Shown piece after piece: positions 25,666 to 35,421 of a stretch of 64,000 nucleotides of DNA (the first letter of the stretch is position 1; each line of letters starts with the position of its first letter). Source of the DNA: Xenorhabdus nematophila ATCC 19061 (GTDB taxonomy: Bacteria > Pseudomonadota > Gammaproteobacteria > Enterobacterales > Enterobacteriaceae). The notes under the pieces are model-generated. The model saw only the letters and a program-made list of their open reading frames with translations. It had not been told where the DNA came from and did not search any database. Both the position numbers and the translations under genes were made by a program. The stretch covers positions 868,001-932,000 of the forward strand of contig NC_014228.1 of assembly GCF_000252955.1 (NCBI RefSeq), written 5' to 3'.

Positions 25666-27019
25666 ACGCTTCGATACGTTCTGGCTTTTTCAAATAAATC
25701 GCTGAGGTCAGAAACTCCGGACTTTTCAGGAAACGGAAACCCCGCTCGACTTTTTGTTGCGCTTTGTAATTAGCCAGCAGAGTTTCCATATTCAGCGCCT
25801 TATCGTCCATTTCATTCGTCGCCAGAATAAACATACCGACTTTGAGGCGGGCATAAGCCACTTTCTCCAGATGGCTATAGACCGAGGCAGAAAGCTGATA
25901 ATGCATACTATCGGGTTGTTGGCCTTTAGCCGGGCGGCCTCGCCCCTTATACACCGCGATTTTTTGAACTTTGGGGGCCTCAATGCCGATAAACTGGCAT
26001 TCTGCTTCGAAGTCACGCAATGCCTGCAAGGCATCTTCACCACAGGAAAACGACTTTTTGCTGAGTTTTTCGAACTGTTTCAGTTCTTTTTCCGTCGAAA
26101 TCCGCGTATTTTTCCTGAAAGTCTGATGTTCACGATGCATCGCTGCTTCACTGTTGACCAGTAACCAGCGCAGTGGAACGCCCCCGTAGCAAGATTCAAT
26201 CCAATGACCGGCATAACCTTCCGTAACCGGTTGTAACTGGTCGGTATTCACCGTCAGCAGGTGCTGCTTTGCCTCTTTAATGGTTAAGGGAACCCGGGTA
26301 ATAAATTTTTGATTTTGTTGATAAAGTGAGGCGAGGGTCTCTTGGGTATAAAGCGCGGCATCGGCAATCAGGTAACGGCTGTTTTGGGCTGCTTTCAGGC
26401 AGCCAATGTGATGTTTCGTCGTCTCTGCAAACGCTTTGGTGTCGTGGGTGTTTCCGCTCATCGCCTGCATATATACGGGGATCCCCGCCTGATTTTCACA
26501 GATAAGTTGCAGCACAACCTGATTCAGGTCAGGACGGTGATCACCACTGTACCCCTTCACCAGAACGATGCGTTTTGTCTCGTCATCATCGGGGAGTTTG
26601 TACTCACCATCCACGTGAAAACTCGTGATATCAAGGTGAATGGAATCGGGTTTTAAGGCTAATTTATCAATAACCGGCTCGGCGATAACCTGATAAATTT
26701 CAGAGACACCGTGGTCAAACAAGGCATCCAGCGTGCGGCCGAGCACATCATCATTGAGGTGTTCAGCCATAATTCCCGCCCCAATCAGGCGTTCAACGGG
26801 TTTGTGCTTAAAAAAATCAGGGCACATATGGAGCGTTCGACTGTGGAAACCCAATCCATTGAGGATCATCGCTAAAAGAGCCTCGCCATGAGAAACCGTA
26901 TGCTCTGCATATTTAGGCAAAATGGCATCAATCATGCGGGGTAAACCGATCTCATGGCAAAAAGCGGCGACAAGGCCGAGGTGATCGAGACGTTTGATGG
27001 CAGGTTCAGAGAGAGACAT
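25610..27019 (-). CDS. IS1634-family transposase, C-terminally truncated
   Basis: The 469-residue frame begins MSLSEPAIKRLDHLGLVAAF and has DSIHLDITSFHVDGEY, SRYLIADAALYTQE and the late motif QQKVERGFRFLKSPEFL, all typical of IS1634 (IS4 superfamily) transposases. The family usually continues for some 70-100 more residues. Here the last residues after EALLIR are IS630 DNA read through. It is probably inactive. Confidence 0.85.
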   Translation of the reverse strand: MSLSEPAIKRLDHLGLVAAFCHEIGLPRMIDAILPKYAEHTVSHGEALLAMILNGLGFHSRTLHMCPDFFKHKPVERLIGAGIMAEHLNDDVLGRTLDALFDHGVSEIYQVIAEPVIDKLALKPDSIHLDITSFHVDGEYKLPDDDETKRIVLVKGYSGDHRPDLNQVVLQLICENQAGIPVYMQAMSGNTHDTKAFAETTKHHIGCLKAAQNSRYLIADAALYTQETLASLYQQNQKFITRVPLTIKEAKQHLLTVNTDQLQPVTEGYAGHWIESCYGGVPLRWLLVNSEAAMHREHQTFRKNTRISTEKELKQFEKLSKKSFSCGEDALQALRDFEAECQFIGIEAPKVQKIAVYKGRGRPAKGQQPDSMHYQLSASVYSHLEKVAYARLKVGMFILATNEMDDKALNMETLLANYKAQQKVERGFRFLKSPEFLTSAIYLKKPERIEALLIRCLNIYIFIMLHNEF

Positions 27020-27151
27020 GTTGGGCTTCCGGTAAATAGAAGTAATAGATCAAAACCGGAGATCGCTGTCAATCTGATTTGAGGCGTAAATCAACAACGC
27101 GTGCGGCAAATCACATGATTTTTAAATCAGGAATGAGGTGCGGAATGACGG
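25666..27151 (-). mobile_element. IS1634-family element, 3' end lost at the IS630 junction
   Basis: The outer end is CCGTCATTCCGCACC on the minus strand (finishing at 27151), followed by a roughly 130-base leader and the transposase gene. A degraded second copy at 41440-41767 ends at the same sequence, which supports this boundary. The other end was lost where IS630 begins. The outer end lies inside sprT. Confidence 0.75.
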
Positions 27152-27341
27152 ATAAAACAGGATTAAGGCGAATTTCCCAATCTTGTAACCGGGCACAGCC
27201 GGCAATTGTACCTCGCTGTCTGTAGGTGATCTGAGGTTCAGGAAATGTTGCTTGAAAAAAGTTATTTGCTTGTGCCAGTTTTTGCCGCATGGTGCGCATA
27301 ACGGCTTGCTGTAAGGAGAGGGGAACTCTGACAGATTGCAT
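27152..27341 (-). pseudogene. sprT: SprT-like protein, N-terminal fragment
   Basis: From the ATG at 27341 the frame reads MQSVRVPLSLQQAVMRTMRQ, then KLAQANNFFQATFPEPQITY and IAGCARLQDWEIRLNPVL, an excellent match to the start of enterobacterial SprT (SprT-type zinc metalloprotease-like protein). It then runs into the IS1634 end at 27151. The zinc-binding HExxH part and everything downstream are gone. sprT close to metK fits the enterobacterial neighbourhood. Confidence 0.85.
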
Positions 27342-27412
27342 CACGGCTATATATACTATATTTGTCATTTCAGCCCGCGGAAAAGCCGCGGGCTTCATCT
27401 CTTGGCAAAGAA

Positions 27413-28567
27413 TTATTTCAACCCTGCTGCTGAGCGTAAAATTTCTGCTTTGTCTGTTGCTTCCCACGGGAACTGCTCACGACCAAAATGACCGTATGCC
27501 GCTGTATCCCGATAGATTGGGTGCAGTAGATCCAGCATCTTAATCAGACCATAAGGACGTAAATCAAAGAACTCACGCACTAATTGGGTCAGTGTTGACG
27601 TTGGAACTTTCTCAGTACCAAATGTTTCCACCATGATAGAGGTTGGCTCTGCAACACCGATAGCGTAAGAGACTTGGATTTCACAGCGATCTGCCAGACC
27701 AGCTGCAACGATGTTTTTGGCAACGTAGCGCGCAGCATAGGCAGCAGAACGGTCAACTTTAGAGGGATCTTTACCTGAGAATGCACCACCACCGTGACGG
27801 GCCATACCACCGTAAGTATCGACAATGATTTTACGACCAGTCAGACCGCAGTCACCCATTGGCCCACCAATAACAAAACGACCGGTTGGGTTAATGAAGT
27901 ATTTGGTCATCGGCGTGAGCCATTCAGTTGGCAGCACAGGTTTGATGATCTCATCCATCACGGCTTCTTGCAGTGCTTTTTGGTTGATGTCTTCAGAATG
28001 CTGGGTCGAAAGTACGACAGCATCAATACCGACAATTTTGCCGTTGTCGTATTTGAAGGTGACCTGACTTTTCGCATCAGGGCGTAACCATGGTAGTGTG
28101 CCATTTTTACGAACTTCAGCCTGACGCTCAACCAAACGGTGTGCGTACGTGATAGGTGCCGGCATCAAAACATCAGTTTCGTTCGTGGCATAACCAAACA
28201 TTAACCCCTGATCACCTGCGCCTTGTTCCAGAGGATCTGCGCGATCAACACCCTGATTGATATCAGGCGATTGTTTACCAATCGCACTGATAACTGCACA
28301 TGAGTTAGCATCAAAGCCCATGTCTGAACTGGTATAACCAATTTCACGTACTGTGCGGCGGGTAATTTCTTCAATATCAACCCATGCGCTGGTAGTGATT
28401 TCACCACCAACCATGACCATGCCAGTTTTAACATAGGTTTCACAGGCAACACGAGCCTTGGGATCTTGTTCTAAGATTGCATCAAGGACGGCATCGGAAA
28501 TTTGATCGGCAATTTTATCTGGATGTCCTTCTGAAACAGACTCAGAAGTGAAAAGATGTGTAGTCAT
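27413..28567 (-). CDS. metK: S-adenosylmethionine synthetase
   Basis: This 384-residue protein is the standard MetK length. It makes S-adenosylmethionine from methionine and ATP as a homotetramer. Visible signatures are [18 protein letters not shown] near the N-terminus, [14 protein letters not shown] (the GAGDQG loop), and [20 protein letters not shown]. The start at 28567 gives [16 protein letters not shown], the normal N-terminus. A likely MetJ operator lies 40-60 bases upstream. The product also feeds the radical SAM enzyme at 6.1 kb and polyamine metabolism. Confidence 0.97.
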   Translation of the reverse strand: MTTHLFTSESVSEGHPDKIADQISDAVLDAILEQDPKARVACETYVKTGMVMVGGEITTSAWVDIEEITRRTVREIGYTSSDMGFDANSCAVISAIGKQSPDINQGVDRADPLEQGAGDQGLMFGYATNETDVLMPAPITYAHRLVERQAEVRKNGTLPWLRPDAKSQVTFKYDNGKIVGIDAVVLSTQHSEDINQKALQEAVMDEIIKPVLPTEWLTPMTKYFINPTGRFVIGGPMGDCGLTGRKIIVDTYGGMARHGGGAFSGKDPSKVDRSAAYAARYVAKNIVAAGLADRCEIQVSYAIGVAEPTSIMVETFGTEKVPTSTLTQLVREFFDLRPYGLIKMLDLLHPIYRDTAAYGHFGREQFPWEATDKAEILRSAAGLK

Positions 28568-28605
28568 TATATTTTATACCTTAAATATAATTTTGGTTTA
28601 AGGGT

Positions 28606-28629
28606 AGATGTTTTACCATCTAGACGGCT
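28606..28629 (-). promoter_or_regulatory. Probable MetJ operator (three tandem met boxes) of metK
   Basis: Three adjacent 8-mers, AGATGTTT, TACCATCT and AGACGGCT, match the met-box consensus AGACGTCT at 6, 4 and 7 positions. Tandem boxes just upstream of metK are how MetJ with SAM represses it in enterobacteria. The match was made by eye. Confidence 0.6.
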
Positions 28630-28747
28630 ATTTTAAGTCACTCTTGCTAAGGTTACCAGTTTTTTTGATTTTAAATATCTTTCATTGTGTGACATTTTAA
28701 TTTTCTTTTCTGAAAAACTGAGGGGCTGTGGTTACCTTTTATAATGG

Positions 28748-28820
28748 TATAGCTATATACATATATGATTAGGCGAAGTGCAGTGTCAACAAAGTGGCTC
28801 CTTAAAAGATGAAGAATATA
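28748..28820. repeat. Degenerate ERIC right half
   Basis: The order of GCGAAGTGCAGTGTCAACAAAG, broken here as GCGAAGTGCAG then TGTCAACAAAG, followed by GATGAAGAATATA follows the ERIC right half (GAGCGCAGCCAACAAAG, GACGACGGGTATA) with many changes. The left half is not recognisable. The remaining bases to 29304 contain no supported gene and presumably hold the speA promoter. Confidence 0.4.
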
Positions 28821-29304
28821 GATAAATTTCATTTTGCAATTTGAGTGGATTACAGGTATAAACTTGCGCGCGTAACTGAATCAGTTTGTGCATTTCAAGT
28901 TACAGGCGTTTGCAGGATAGAGCGTATATTCTGCTTCTCGATTGAGAAACGGTTTACAGTAAGTAAGCCATGTGGGGTGAATGGGGTTATGAACCATTAT
29001 CTGCTGATTGTTAACGACCAACAGCCACATTATGCCATTGATGTATCCACATCCTGTACCTTCCCCTTGAATATGAGTTCATTTCGATGTTACCCGCAAC
29101 ATACAGGTAAGCAGGCAATATCGAGTTGGCATCATCTTGTCACACAGTAAATATATTGTTTAGTTCCCTCTAAACGTTCCTATAATTTAAGAGCATGCTG
29201 TTCCCTGACATTTTTTAATGCGCAAGATATGCACGATAAAATAGTGCCTTGGGTTATTGACTTTACAGGTGAAGGCAAACCTCGACTCCATGAAGGAGAC
29301 TGCC

Positions 29305-31209
29305 ATGAATGATAATATCGCTCGCAGAATGCGACAGACTTACAACATCGCATACTGGGGCGGCAACTATTACTATGTCAATGATCTGGGTAATGTCAGT
29401 GTTTGTCCAAATCCTGATTTGCCGGAAGCTCAAGTTGAACTTGCCGATCTGGTGAAGAAAGTTCAGGAAGAAAAAGAACACTTGCGTTTACCTGCATTGT
29501 TTTGCTTTCCCCAGATTTTGCAACATCGTCTGCGTTCTATTAATGCGGCGTTTAAGCGTGCACGTGAATCTTATGGTTATAAAGGGGATTATTTTCTGGT
29601 TTATCCCATCAAGGTCAATCAGCAGCGACGTGTTATTGAAACACTGGCAAATGCTGATGAGCCGGTTGGGTTGGAAGCCGGTTCCAAAGCAGAATTGATG
29701 GCGGTGCTGGCTCATGCTGGCATGACAGGTACTGTGATTGTCTGTAATGGCTACAAAGATCGTGAATATATTCGTCTGGCTCTGATCGGTGAAAAACTCG
29801 GGCATAAAGTCTATCTGGTCATCGAGAAGATGTCTGAAATTGAGTTGGTATTGGAAGAAGCCAAACGACTCAATGTGATCCCGCGTTTAGGAGTGCGGGC
29901 GCGTCTGGCATCTCAGGGATCAGGTAAATGGCAGGCGAGTGGTGGTGAAAAATCTAAATTTGGTCTGGCGGCGTCACAAGTATTGCAACTCATTGAAACA
30001 TTGCGCTCTGTCGGCCGATTGGACAGTTTGCAATTGTTGCATTTCCATTTAGGTTCCCAGCTGGCGAATATCCGCGATGTCGCAACAGGCGTGCGTGAAT
30101 CTGCTCGTTTTTATGTTGAATTGTCTAAATTGGGTGTCAACATTCAATGTTTTGACGTTGGGGGGGGATTGGGTGTCGATTATGAAGGCACGCGTTCCCA
30201 GTCAGAATGCTCGGTTAATTATGGTCTGAATGAGTACGCGAATAACGTTATCTGGGGAATTGGTGATGCCTGTGAAGAGCACGGACTTCCCCATCCAACG
30301 GTGATTACTGAATCCGGTCGTGCATTGACAGCTCATCATACGGTTCTGGTTTCCAATGTGATTGGCGTAGAACGTAATGAGTTCACTGAAACAACGCCGC
30401 CAGCAGAAGATGCTTCCCGCCCCCTGACCAGCTTGTGGGATACATGGCTGGAGATGCAATCTGACGGAAGTCGTCGTTCCCTGCGCGAATGGTTGCATGA
30501 TAGCCAGTTTGATCTGCATGATGTTCATACACAATATGCCCACGGGATGCTGAACTTGTCAGAGCGAGCATGGGCTGAAGAGCTGTATTTAAATATCTGT
30601 CGTCACATTCAGCAGGATCTTGACCCAAGTAACCGTGCGCATCGTCCTATTATTGATGAATTGCAAGAACGCATGGCAGATAAATTCTACGTGAATTTCT
30701 CATTATTCCAGTCTATGCCGGATGCGTGGGGAATTGATCAACTCTTCCCGGTTCTGCCGATTGAAGGATTGGATAAGCCGCTGGATCGCCGCGCTGTGCT
30801 GTTGGATATTACCTGTGATTCTGATGGTACGATTGACCATTATGTTGATGGAGATGGTGTCGCAACAACGATGCCAATGCCGGCTTATGATCCAGATAAC
30901 CCGCCATTAATTGGTTTCTTTATGGTCGGGGCATATCAGGAAATTTTGGGTAATATGCACAACCTGTTTGGTGATACGGCTGCCATTGATATTTATGTCG
31001 CGGAAGAGGGTAAAGTGACTTATCAGCAGAGTGAAGAGGGGGATTCTGTTGCCAATATGCTCCAATATGTGAAACTTGAGCCTCAGGTACTGCTGACCCG
31101 TTTCCGTGATCAGGTGAAATCAACCGATTTGGATGAGGCATTGCAAGAGCAATTCCTGCAAGAATTTGAAAGTGGCCTTTATGGTTACACATATTTGGAA
31201 GATGAATAA
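29305..31209 (+). CDS. speA: Biosynthetic arginine decarboxylase
   Basis: This PLP enzyme of about 634 residues converts arginine to agmatine, the first step of the agmatine route to putrescine. It shows the PLP lysine region [18 protein letters not shown], then [18 protein letters not shown], then [15 protein letters not shown] and a C-terminal [20 protein letters not shown] chose ATG 29305 because it has a GGAG site eight bases upstream. A TTG at 29257 would add 16 residues and cannot be excluded. The product is the substrate of SpeB, encoded 2.2 kb downstream on the same strand but now separated from it by inserted DNA. Confidence 0.96.
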   Translation: MNDNIARRMRQTYNIAYWGGNYYYVNDLGNVSVCPNPDLPEAQVELADLVKKVQEEKEHLRLPALFCFPQILQHRLRSINAAFKRARESYGYKGDYFLVYPIKVNQQRRVIETLANADEPVGLEAGSKAELMAVLAHAGMTGTVIVCNGYKDREYIRLALIGEKLGHKVYLVIEKMSEIELVLEEAKRLNVIPRLGVRARLASQGSGKWQASGGEKSKFGLAASQVLQLIETLRSVGRLDSLQLLHFHLGSQLANIRDVATGVRESARFYVELSKLGVNIQCFDVGGGLGVDYEGTRSQSECSVNYGLNEYANNVIWGIGDACEEHGLPHPTVITESGRALTAHHTVLVSNVIGVERNEFTETTPPAEDASRPLTSLWDTWLEMQSDGSRRSLREWLHDSQFDLHDVHTQYAHGMLNLSERAWAEELYLNICRHIQQDLDPSNRAHRPIIDELQERMADKFYVNFSLFQSMPDAWGIDQLFPVLPIEGLDKPLDRRAVLLDITCDSDGTIDHYVDGDGVATTMPMPAYDPDNPPLIGFFMVGAYQEILGNMHNLFGDTAAIDIYVAEEGKVTYQQSEEGDSVANMLQYVKLEPQVLLTRFRDQVKSTDLDEALQEQFLQEFESGLYGYTYLEDE

Positions 31210-31234
31210 CCCTGATTAGTCATTGACCTTTATT

Positions 31235-31286
31235 AATAGTCATTCTGAGTCAAGATAGTAATTTGATTTCGAATGACTATTTTTTA
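31235..31286 (+). terminator. Rho-independent terminator after speA
   Basis: AATAGTCATTC (31235-31245) pairs with GAATGACTATT (31271-31281), followed by a run of T's. It makes it likely that speA and speB are now transcribed separately. Confidence 0.75.
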
Positions 31287-31350
31287 TATTGATAGGGAAT
31301 ATAGATGTATCGGGGCGATATTGACTGAACATCCTTGTTCATATCAGTTT

Positions 31351-32271
31351 TTATGCGGTTCTGTACCATCCCATCAACATGACGTATGAGTTGGTAATAT
31401 TGATAACTTCCCCATTACCCACGCTTGATGTTGTGCCTGATACCGTATGAGCGTGGTTGCCAATATGAACTTCGTGCTGGTGAGCACCATTTGTACTGGT
31501 ATTAAATTTGTAATTATCCCAGTCTGAATCACCGGAACCGTAACTATTCCTGGTGCTGTCATAATGTCCATAACGACTGTGGTTTGATTCTCCCCATCCG
31601 CTATCATGGTAATGGTCACCGGCAATATTCGTGACTTTAGTTCCATAATCAAATGAACTGGTTGTCGCTGAGAAGGTATGGCTATGAGCGGGTATTTGTG
31701 CCGCAGTCAGCGTGATAGAATCATTTCCTCCGGTTGATAAGGTATTGGAACCATCTGGAGAGGCTAACCTGATCGTTTTGTTCTCACCAATATATTTCCA
31801 TGTTGTACCAGAAAATAGTTTATTTGGATCTTGATTTTGGGCAAACCATAAAACAATACCGACAGGATATATTGCATTAATAGTGGCGGCATTTTTTGCC
31901 TGCTCTATTGTTTCCGTTAACCCAATATTTTTCACGAATGCCATTTTATCAGGAATGTCTGCGCCATTCTGACTTTTTTCTAATCGGGCATTAGCGTTGT
32001 TATTTGCATTGATAGCATTCTGATTGGCAATATTTGCTTGATCATACGCTGTTTTGACGGCCTTGGAGGTTGCGGCATAAATTTCATTATCGCTATCCAC
32101 GACATTACTCAGGATGACAAATCCTTTTTCTGTCAGTGTAGCATCCGGGTGATTTCTGCTTTTGGCATGTTCTTCAATTGATGTTTCAATATATTTACGT
32201 GTTGGTACTATCACAAATTCATCTTCTTTTGAGACTATGGTATTAGGCTGATTATTTTGAGAATTCATCAT
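31351..32271 (-). CDS. Orphan phage-type tail fibre protein
   Basis: The 306-residue protein starts with a tail-fibre shaft region (HPDATLTEKGFVILSNVVDS, then AATSKAVKTAYDQANIA). It continues with the collar/receptor-binding type C-terminus: NAIYPVGIVLWFAQNQDPNK, then LFSGTTWKYIGE, then GGNDSITLTAAQIPAHSHTF and several His-rich HxH segments that bind metal in T4-type fibre tips. It ends SYVMLMGWYRTA, as phage fibres do. No other phage gene is near. Possible roles are a spare fibre for a tailocin (xenorhabdicin) or contractile injection system, or prophage debris. A MITE-like element lies 17 bases before its ATG, directly upstream of its GAGGGA ribosome site. Confidence 0.82.
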   Translation of the reverse strand: MMNSQNNQPNTIVSKEDEFVIVPTRKYIETSIEEHAKSRNHPDATLTEKGFVILSNVVDSDNEIYAATSKAVKTAYDQANIANQNAINANNNANARLEKSQNGADIPDKMAFVKNIGLTETIEQAKNAATINAIYPVGIVLWFAQNQDPNKLFSGTTWKYIGENKTIRLASPDGSNTLSTGGNDSITLTAAQIPAHSHTFSATTSSFDYGTKVTNIAGDHYHDSGWGESNHSRYGHYDSTRNSYGSGDSDWDNYKFNTSTNGAHQHEVHIGNHAHTVSGTTSSVGNGEVINITNSYVMLMGWYRTA

Positions 32272-32288
32272 TAATCCCTCATGTTATC

Positions 32289-32480
32289 CAGGGCGCGAGC
32301 ATACTTTGATTAATATTTGAACTTAAAATGTCAATCTTGTTCTTTAATTCTTTAGTTTTCTATAAAAGTCTAAAGAATTGCCTGTGCGATTAAATTTCAC
32401 TCGATAAAAACACTATTAAAACTGAACATTAAGAGATAATCATCTTAAAAACGCAGCTAAAATAGTGTGCTCGCGCCCTG
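32289..32480. mobile_element. MITE-like element, copy 1 (192 bp)
   Basis: The ends are near-perfect inverted repeats: CAGGGCGCGAGCATACT on the left and CAGGGCGCGAGCACACT on the other strand at the right. No coding frame fits inside. It is flanked by a 9-bp direct repeat CATGTTATC (32280-32288 and 32481-32489), the footprint of transposition. An internal hairpin (CTTTAATTCTTTAG with CTAAAGAATT) is also present. It sits between the tail-fibre gene and its upstream region. Confidence 0.85.
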
Positions 32481-32683
32481 CATGTTATCAACAATGCACA
32501 TTGCGAATTTGGTTAAGGAAATCGATTTGAAGATTTCCTGAATAATATAAATGTGGTATTACTTTCTGTTTGTGAATATCAATAAAACAGATTCATCAAT
32601 ACTTGAGATTATGTATTAGTGAAATACATTTAATTAATTGTTTTATCAAACTGAGTGAGTTGCCTATTTCCAACGCCAGAATG

Positions 32684-32875
32684 CAGGGCGCGAGCATACT
32701 TTGATTAATATTTGAACTTAAAATGTCAATCTTGTTCTTTAATTCTTTAGTTTTCTATAAAAGTCTAAAGAATTGCCTGTGCGATTAAATTTCACTCGAT
32801 AAAAACACTATTAAAACTGAACATTAAGAGATAATCATCTTAAAAACGCAGCTAAAATAGTGTGCTCGCGCCCTG
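32684..32875. mobile_element. MITE-like element, copy 2 (192 bp, same orientation)
   Basis: Base for base this reads the same as copy 1. It is flanked by CGCCAGAATG on both sides (32674-32683 and 32876-32885), a 10-bp direct repeat, so it inserted independently. The two copies are separated by 203 bases without a gene. No transposase in this window has these ends, so it must have been moved in trans. Confidence 0.85.
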
Positions 32876-33391
32876 CGCCAGAATGGCATAAAATGATGGG
32901 TTGAACGTTATTAAAATCTATTTTTGATTGCCGGGAAAATTTAACACAATTAATAACAATATTTGCCAATTTTCTTTCGGGTCGTTGTGATAACCATTAT
33001 CCTGATTAAGCTTGTTGTTCATTCTTCATTTTAAAACGAAGGGTTATCTTCACAGATGTTTTACTAATTTATCTGATATTTTTTTAAGTAAGTTTTCTTA
33101 AAGTTCTGGCAAGCAAAAAACATGTCTAATACTATATGATTAATCTATGATAATTTGCTGAACTGAGATCCTTTGGAGACTTTTCCTTGTTTGTATAAGA
33201 GTGTGTATCCATTTGTTTCTTCAGTTTTGGGTTGATTGCTAACATTTTATTTTAAATTTAAAATGATAGCGTATTTGGAAGATTGGTCTTCTAGCGTAAA
33301 TAAGCCCCGTATTGCTGTTTATTGCCGGACATTGAATATGGTCAATATTGGTGACTGGTAACCGCAGTGGCGGGACTTTTGAGGATATATC
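32876..33391. other. Gene-free region upstream of speB
   Basis: About 500 AT-rich bases with no coding frame. They must hold the present speB promoter. No clear operator was recognised. Confidence 0.5.
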
Positions 33392-34318
33392 ATGAGTATT
33401 AGCTCCTTAGGAAATCAAATTGATAATTCTTTGGTTTCAAATGCCTTCGGTTTCCTGCGTTTTCCGTTGAATTTTCAACCCTATTCCAGTGATGCAGAAT
33501 GGGTCATTACTGGCGTCCCTTTCGACATGGCAACGTCGGGACGCGCGGGAAGCCGCCACGGGCCGGCAGCCATTCGTCAGGTATCGACTAATCTGGCATG
33601 GGAAAGCAGCCGTTGGCCATGGAACTTTAGCTTACGTAAGCGCCTGAATGTCGTGGATTGCGGTGATCTGGTCTTTAACTTCGGTGATGCCCAGGACATG
33701 AGCGATAAGTTGCAGGCACACGCAGAAAAGGTACTGGCATCAGGTAAGCGTATGCTGTCTTTCGGTGGCGATCATTTTGTGACTTTGCCACTGTTACGTG
33801 CCCATGCGAAACATTTTGGCAAAATGGCGCTGATCCATTTTGATGCTCATACGGATACGTATCCAAATGGCAGCAAATTTGATCATGGTACGATGTTTTA
33901 CCATGCTCCCAACGAAGGGCTGATAGATCCTCATCATTCAGTACAAATTGGTATTCGTACTGAACATGATACTGATAACGGTTTCACTGTGCTGGATGCC
34001 GGTCAGGTCAATGATCGCAGCGTTGATGATGTTATTGAACAGATTAAGATCATTGTGGGTGATTTGCCGATTTACCTGACTTTTGATATTGATTGCCTTG
34101 ATCCGGCCTTTGCTCCGGGCACCGGAACACCAGTCATTGGTGGTTTGACGTCAGATCGCGCATTAAAAATTGTACGTGGCTTGCAACCGCTGAATATCGT
34201 CGGAATGGATGTAGTGGAAGTCGCACCTGCGTATGATCAGTCTGAGATTACGGCTCTGGCCGCAGCAACCATTGGTTTGGAATTGTTGTATTTGCAGGCA
34301 TCAAAGAAAGATCTCTAA
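33392..34318 (+). CDS. speB: Agmatinase
   Basis: This 308-residue ureohydrolase splits agmatine into putrescine and urea. It carries the manganese-binding motifs of the family: [24 protein letters not shown] and [18 protein letters not shown]. The ATG at 33392 follows TTTTGAGGATATATC. It completes the SpeA-SpeB route, though inserted elements have pushed the genes apart. A terminator-like hairpin follows the stop. Confidence 0.96.
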   Translation: MSISSLGNQIDNSLVSNAFGFLRFPLNFQPYSSDAEWVITGVPFDMATSGRAGSRHGPAAIRQVSTNLAWESSRWPWNFSLRKRLNVVDCGDLVFNFGDAQDMSDKLQAHAEKVLASGKRMLSFGGDHFVTLPLLRAHAKHFGKMALIHFDAHTDTYPNGSKFDHGTMFYHAPNEGLIDPHHSVQIGIRTEHDTDNGFTVLDAGQVNDRSVDDVIEQIKIIVGDLPIYLTFDIDCLDPAFAPGTGTPVIGGLTSDRALKIVRGLQPLNIVGMDVVEVAPAYDQSEITALAAATIGLELLYLQASKKDL

Positions 34319-34358
34319 TATATTAATTGCGCAAATTAGCTTGCAAATTGTTTTTTTT

Positions 34359-34390
34359 AAGGCTCATCCAGAAGGTGAGCCTTTATTATT
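34359..34390 (+). terminator. Rho-independent terminator after speB
   Basis: AAGGCTCA (34359-34366) and TGAGCCTT (34376-34383) form a stem followed by TATTATTT. Confidence 0.7.
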
Positions 34391-34528
34391 TAATATGGTA
34401 ATTATTATATAGTTGATTGATTATAAAGCATATGTGAGATTCATATTTACGATATGTGAAAATATAAAATAGTGCTTTTTTATTCAAAAAAATTAACTTC
34501 AATAGAAGTGAATAAGAACGACTTATTA

Positions 34529-35269
34529 TCACTCTACAATATATGTCAGCACTTGCTGTTGTGGCATGAGTGTAAAGTTTCCGTGAAATTGAGAGCCAGC
34601 TTGATACTTATCGGATAATGTTTGTAGCAGTTTGATGTTCACAGTGCGATTGTTACAATCGATTGATGTGATTTCAGCCGCATGAAAATCAAAAAAGCGT
34701 TTTACATGGGGGTAAAGTGCTTTAAATAAGCTCTCTTTGATGGAAAATGCAAGCGTGAATGCCTGCTCGAAAGTTAATGCACAATTTTTCAATAATGCAG
34801 CTTCGGCATCATTGATGATGCTGGCTGAAACACTTTCAACAGTATCTGATTTGATCTCTTGCTCAATATCCACGCCAATTAGCTGATAATCATCACAAAA
34901 AGCGATGAAGGCAATGGCACAGTTAACTGAATGGGAAATAGAGCCGCAAATAGTGTCAGGCCAGATTGGGGAACGGTCTTTGGCATTTGTTACTTGAAAG
35001 CCAAAGTAGCCTAAATGATTCAATAATTGCTGTGTACAGTAGCGCGCTGCCAGATATTCTGCCCGTCGTTTATTAACGGCATTTTGTAATTGATCCGGGA
35101 ACGTGATGTTATGTTCGTCAAATAATGTATCTTGATAGGAAGCTTGATCAAAATAGGCCAGCATGACATGAATTTTAGGATGTTCAGGCAGTGAACCTAT
35201 TTGTAGTTCTTTGAAAAAAAGCATATTTTTTGTAGTGACTTGAGTAGAGGTAAAGTTGATTGTTTTCAT
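34529..35269 (-). CDS. 4'-phosphopantetheinyl transferase (EntD/NgrA type)
   Basis: This 246-residue protein carries the phosphopantetheinyl transferase motifs QLIGVDIEQE (magnesium-binding) and FTLAFSIKESLFKALYP (the W/F-S-x-K-E-S-x-x-K box). It transfers the phosphopantetheine arm of CoA onto carrier domains of nonribosomal peptide and polyketide synthases. In Photorhabdus the homologue NgrA is needed for antibiotic and siderophore production and for nematode symbiosis, so this is likely the main secondary-metabolite PPTase of the strain. It stands alone, as ngrA often does. There is no carrier protein in the window for it to act on apart from the dead thioester-reductase fragment. Confidence 0.88.
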   Translation of the reverse strand: MKTINFTSTQVTTKNMLFFKELQIGSLPEHPKIHVMLAYFDQASYQDTLFDEHNITFPDQLQNAVNKRRAEYLAARYCTQQLLNHLGYFGFQVTNAKDRSPIWPDTICGSISHSVNCAIAFIAFCDDYQLIGVDIEQEIKSDTVESVSASIINDAEAALLKNCALTFEQAFTLAFSIKESLFKALYPHVKRFFDFHAAEITSIDCNNRTVNIKLLQTLSDKYQAGSQFHGNFTLMPQQQVLTYIVE

Positions 35270-35421
35270 TATTGGTATTTTATTGCTGATTGTGATTATT
35301 GGACAGTGAGTTATTCAAAAATGATGGCGGTTTGATTCTGCCATATTTTAGTTTTTGTTCACTAACTTGTTGGCTCTTTTTATACTCTCAGTGCTGATTT
35401 TTTTTAAAAAAAGAGGTTAAT

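Noticed and set aside
25754..26164. 136-residue open frame on the plus strand within IS1634
   Set aside because: Antisense shadow of the transposase.
27289..27543. 84-residue plus-strand frame between sprT and metK
   Set aside because: Antisense to both the sprT fragment and the metK end, with no independent support.
28845..29150. 101-residue open frame upstream of speA
   Set aside because: No ribosome site, mixed composition, no family resemblance, and it lies in a region with degenerate ERIC sequence. It does not resemble YqgB.
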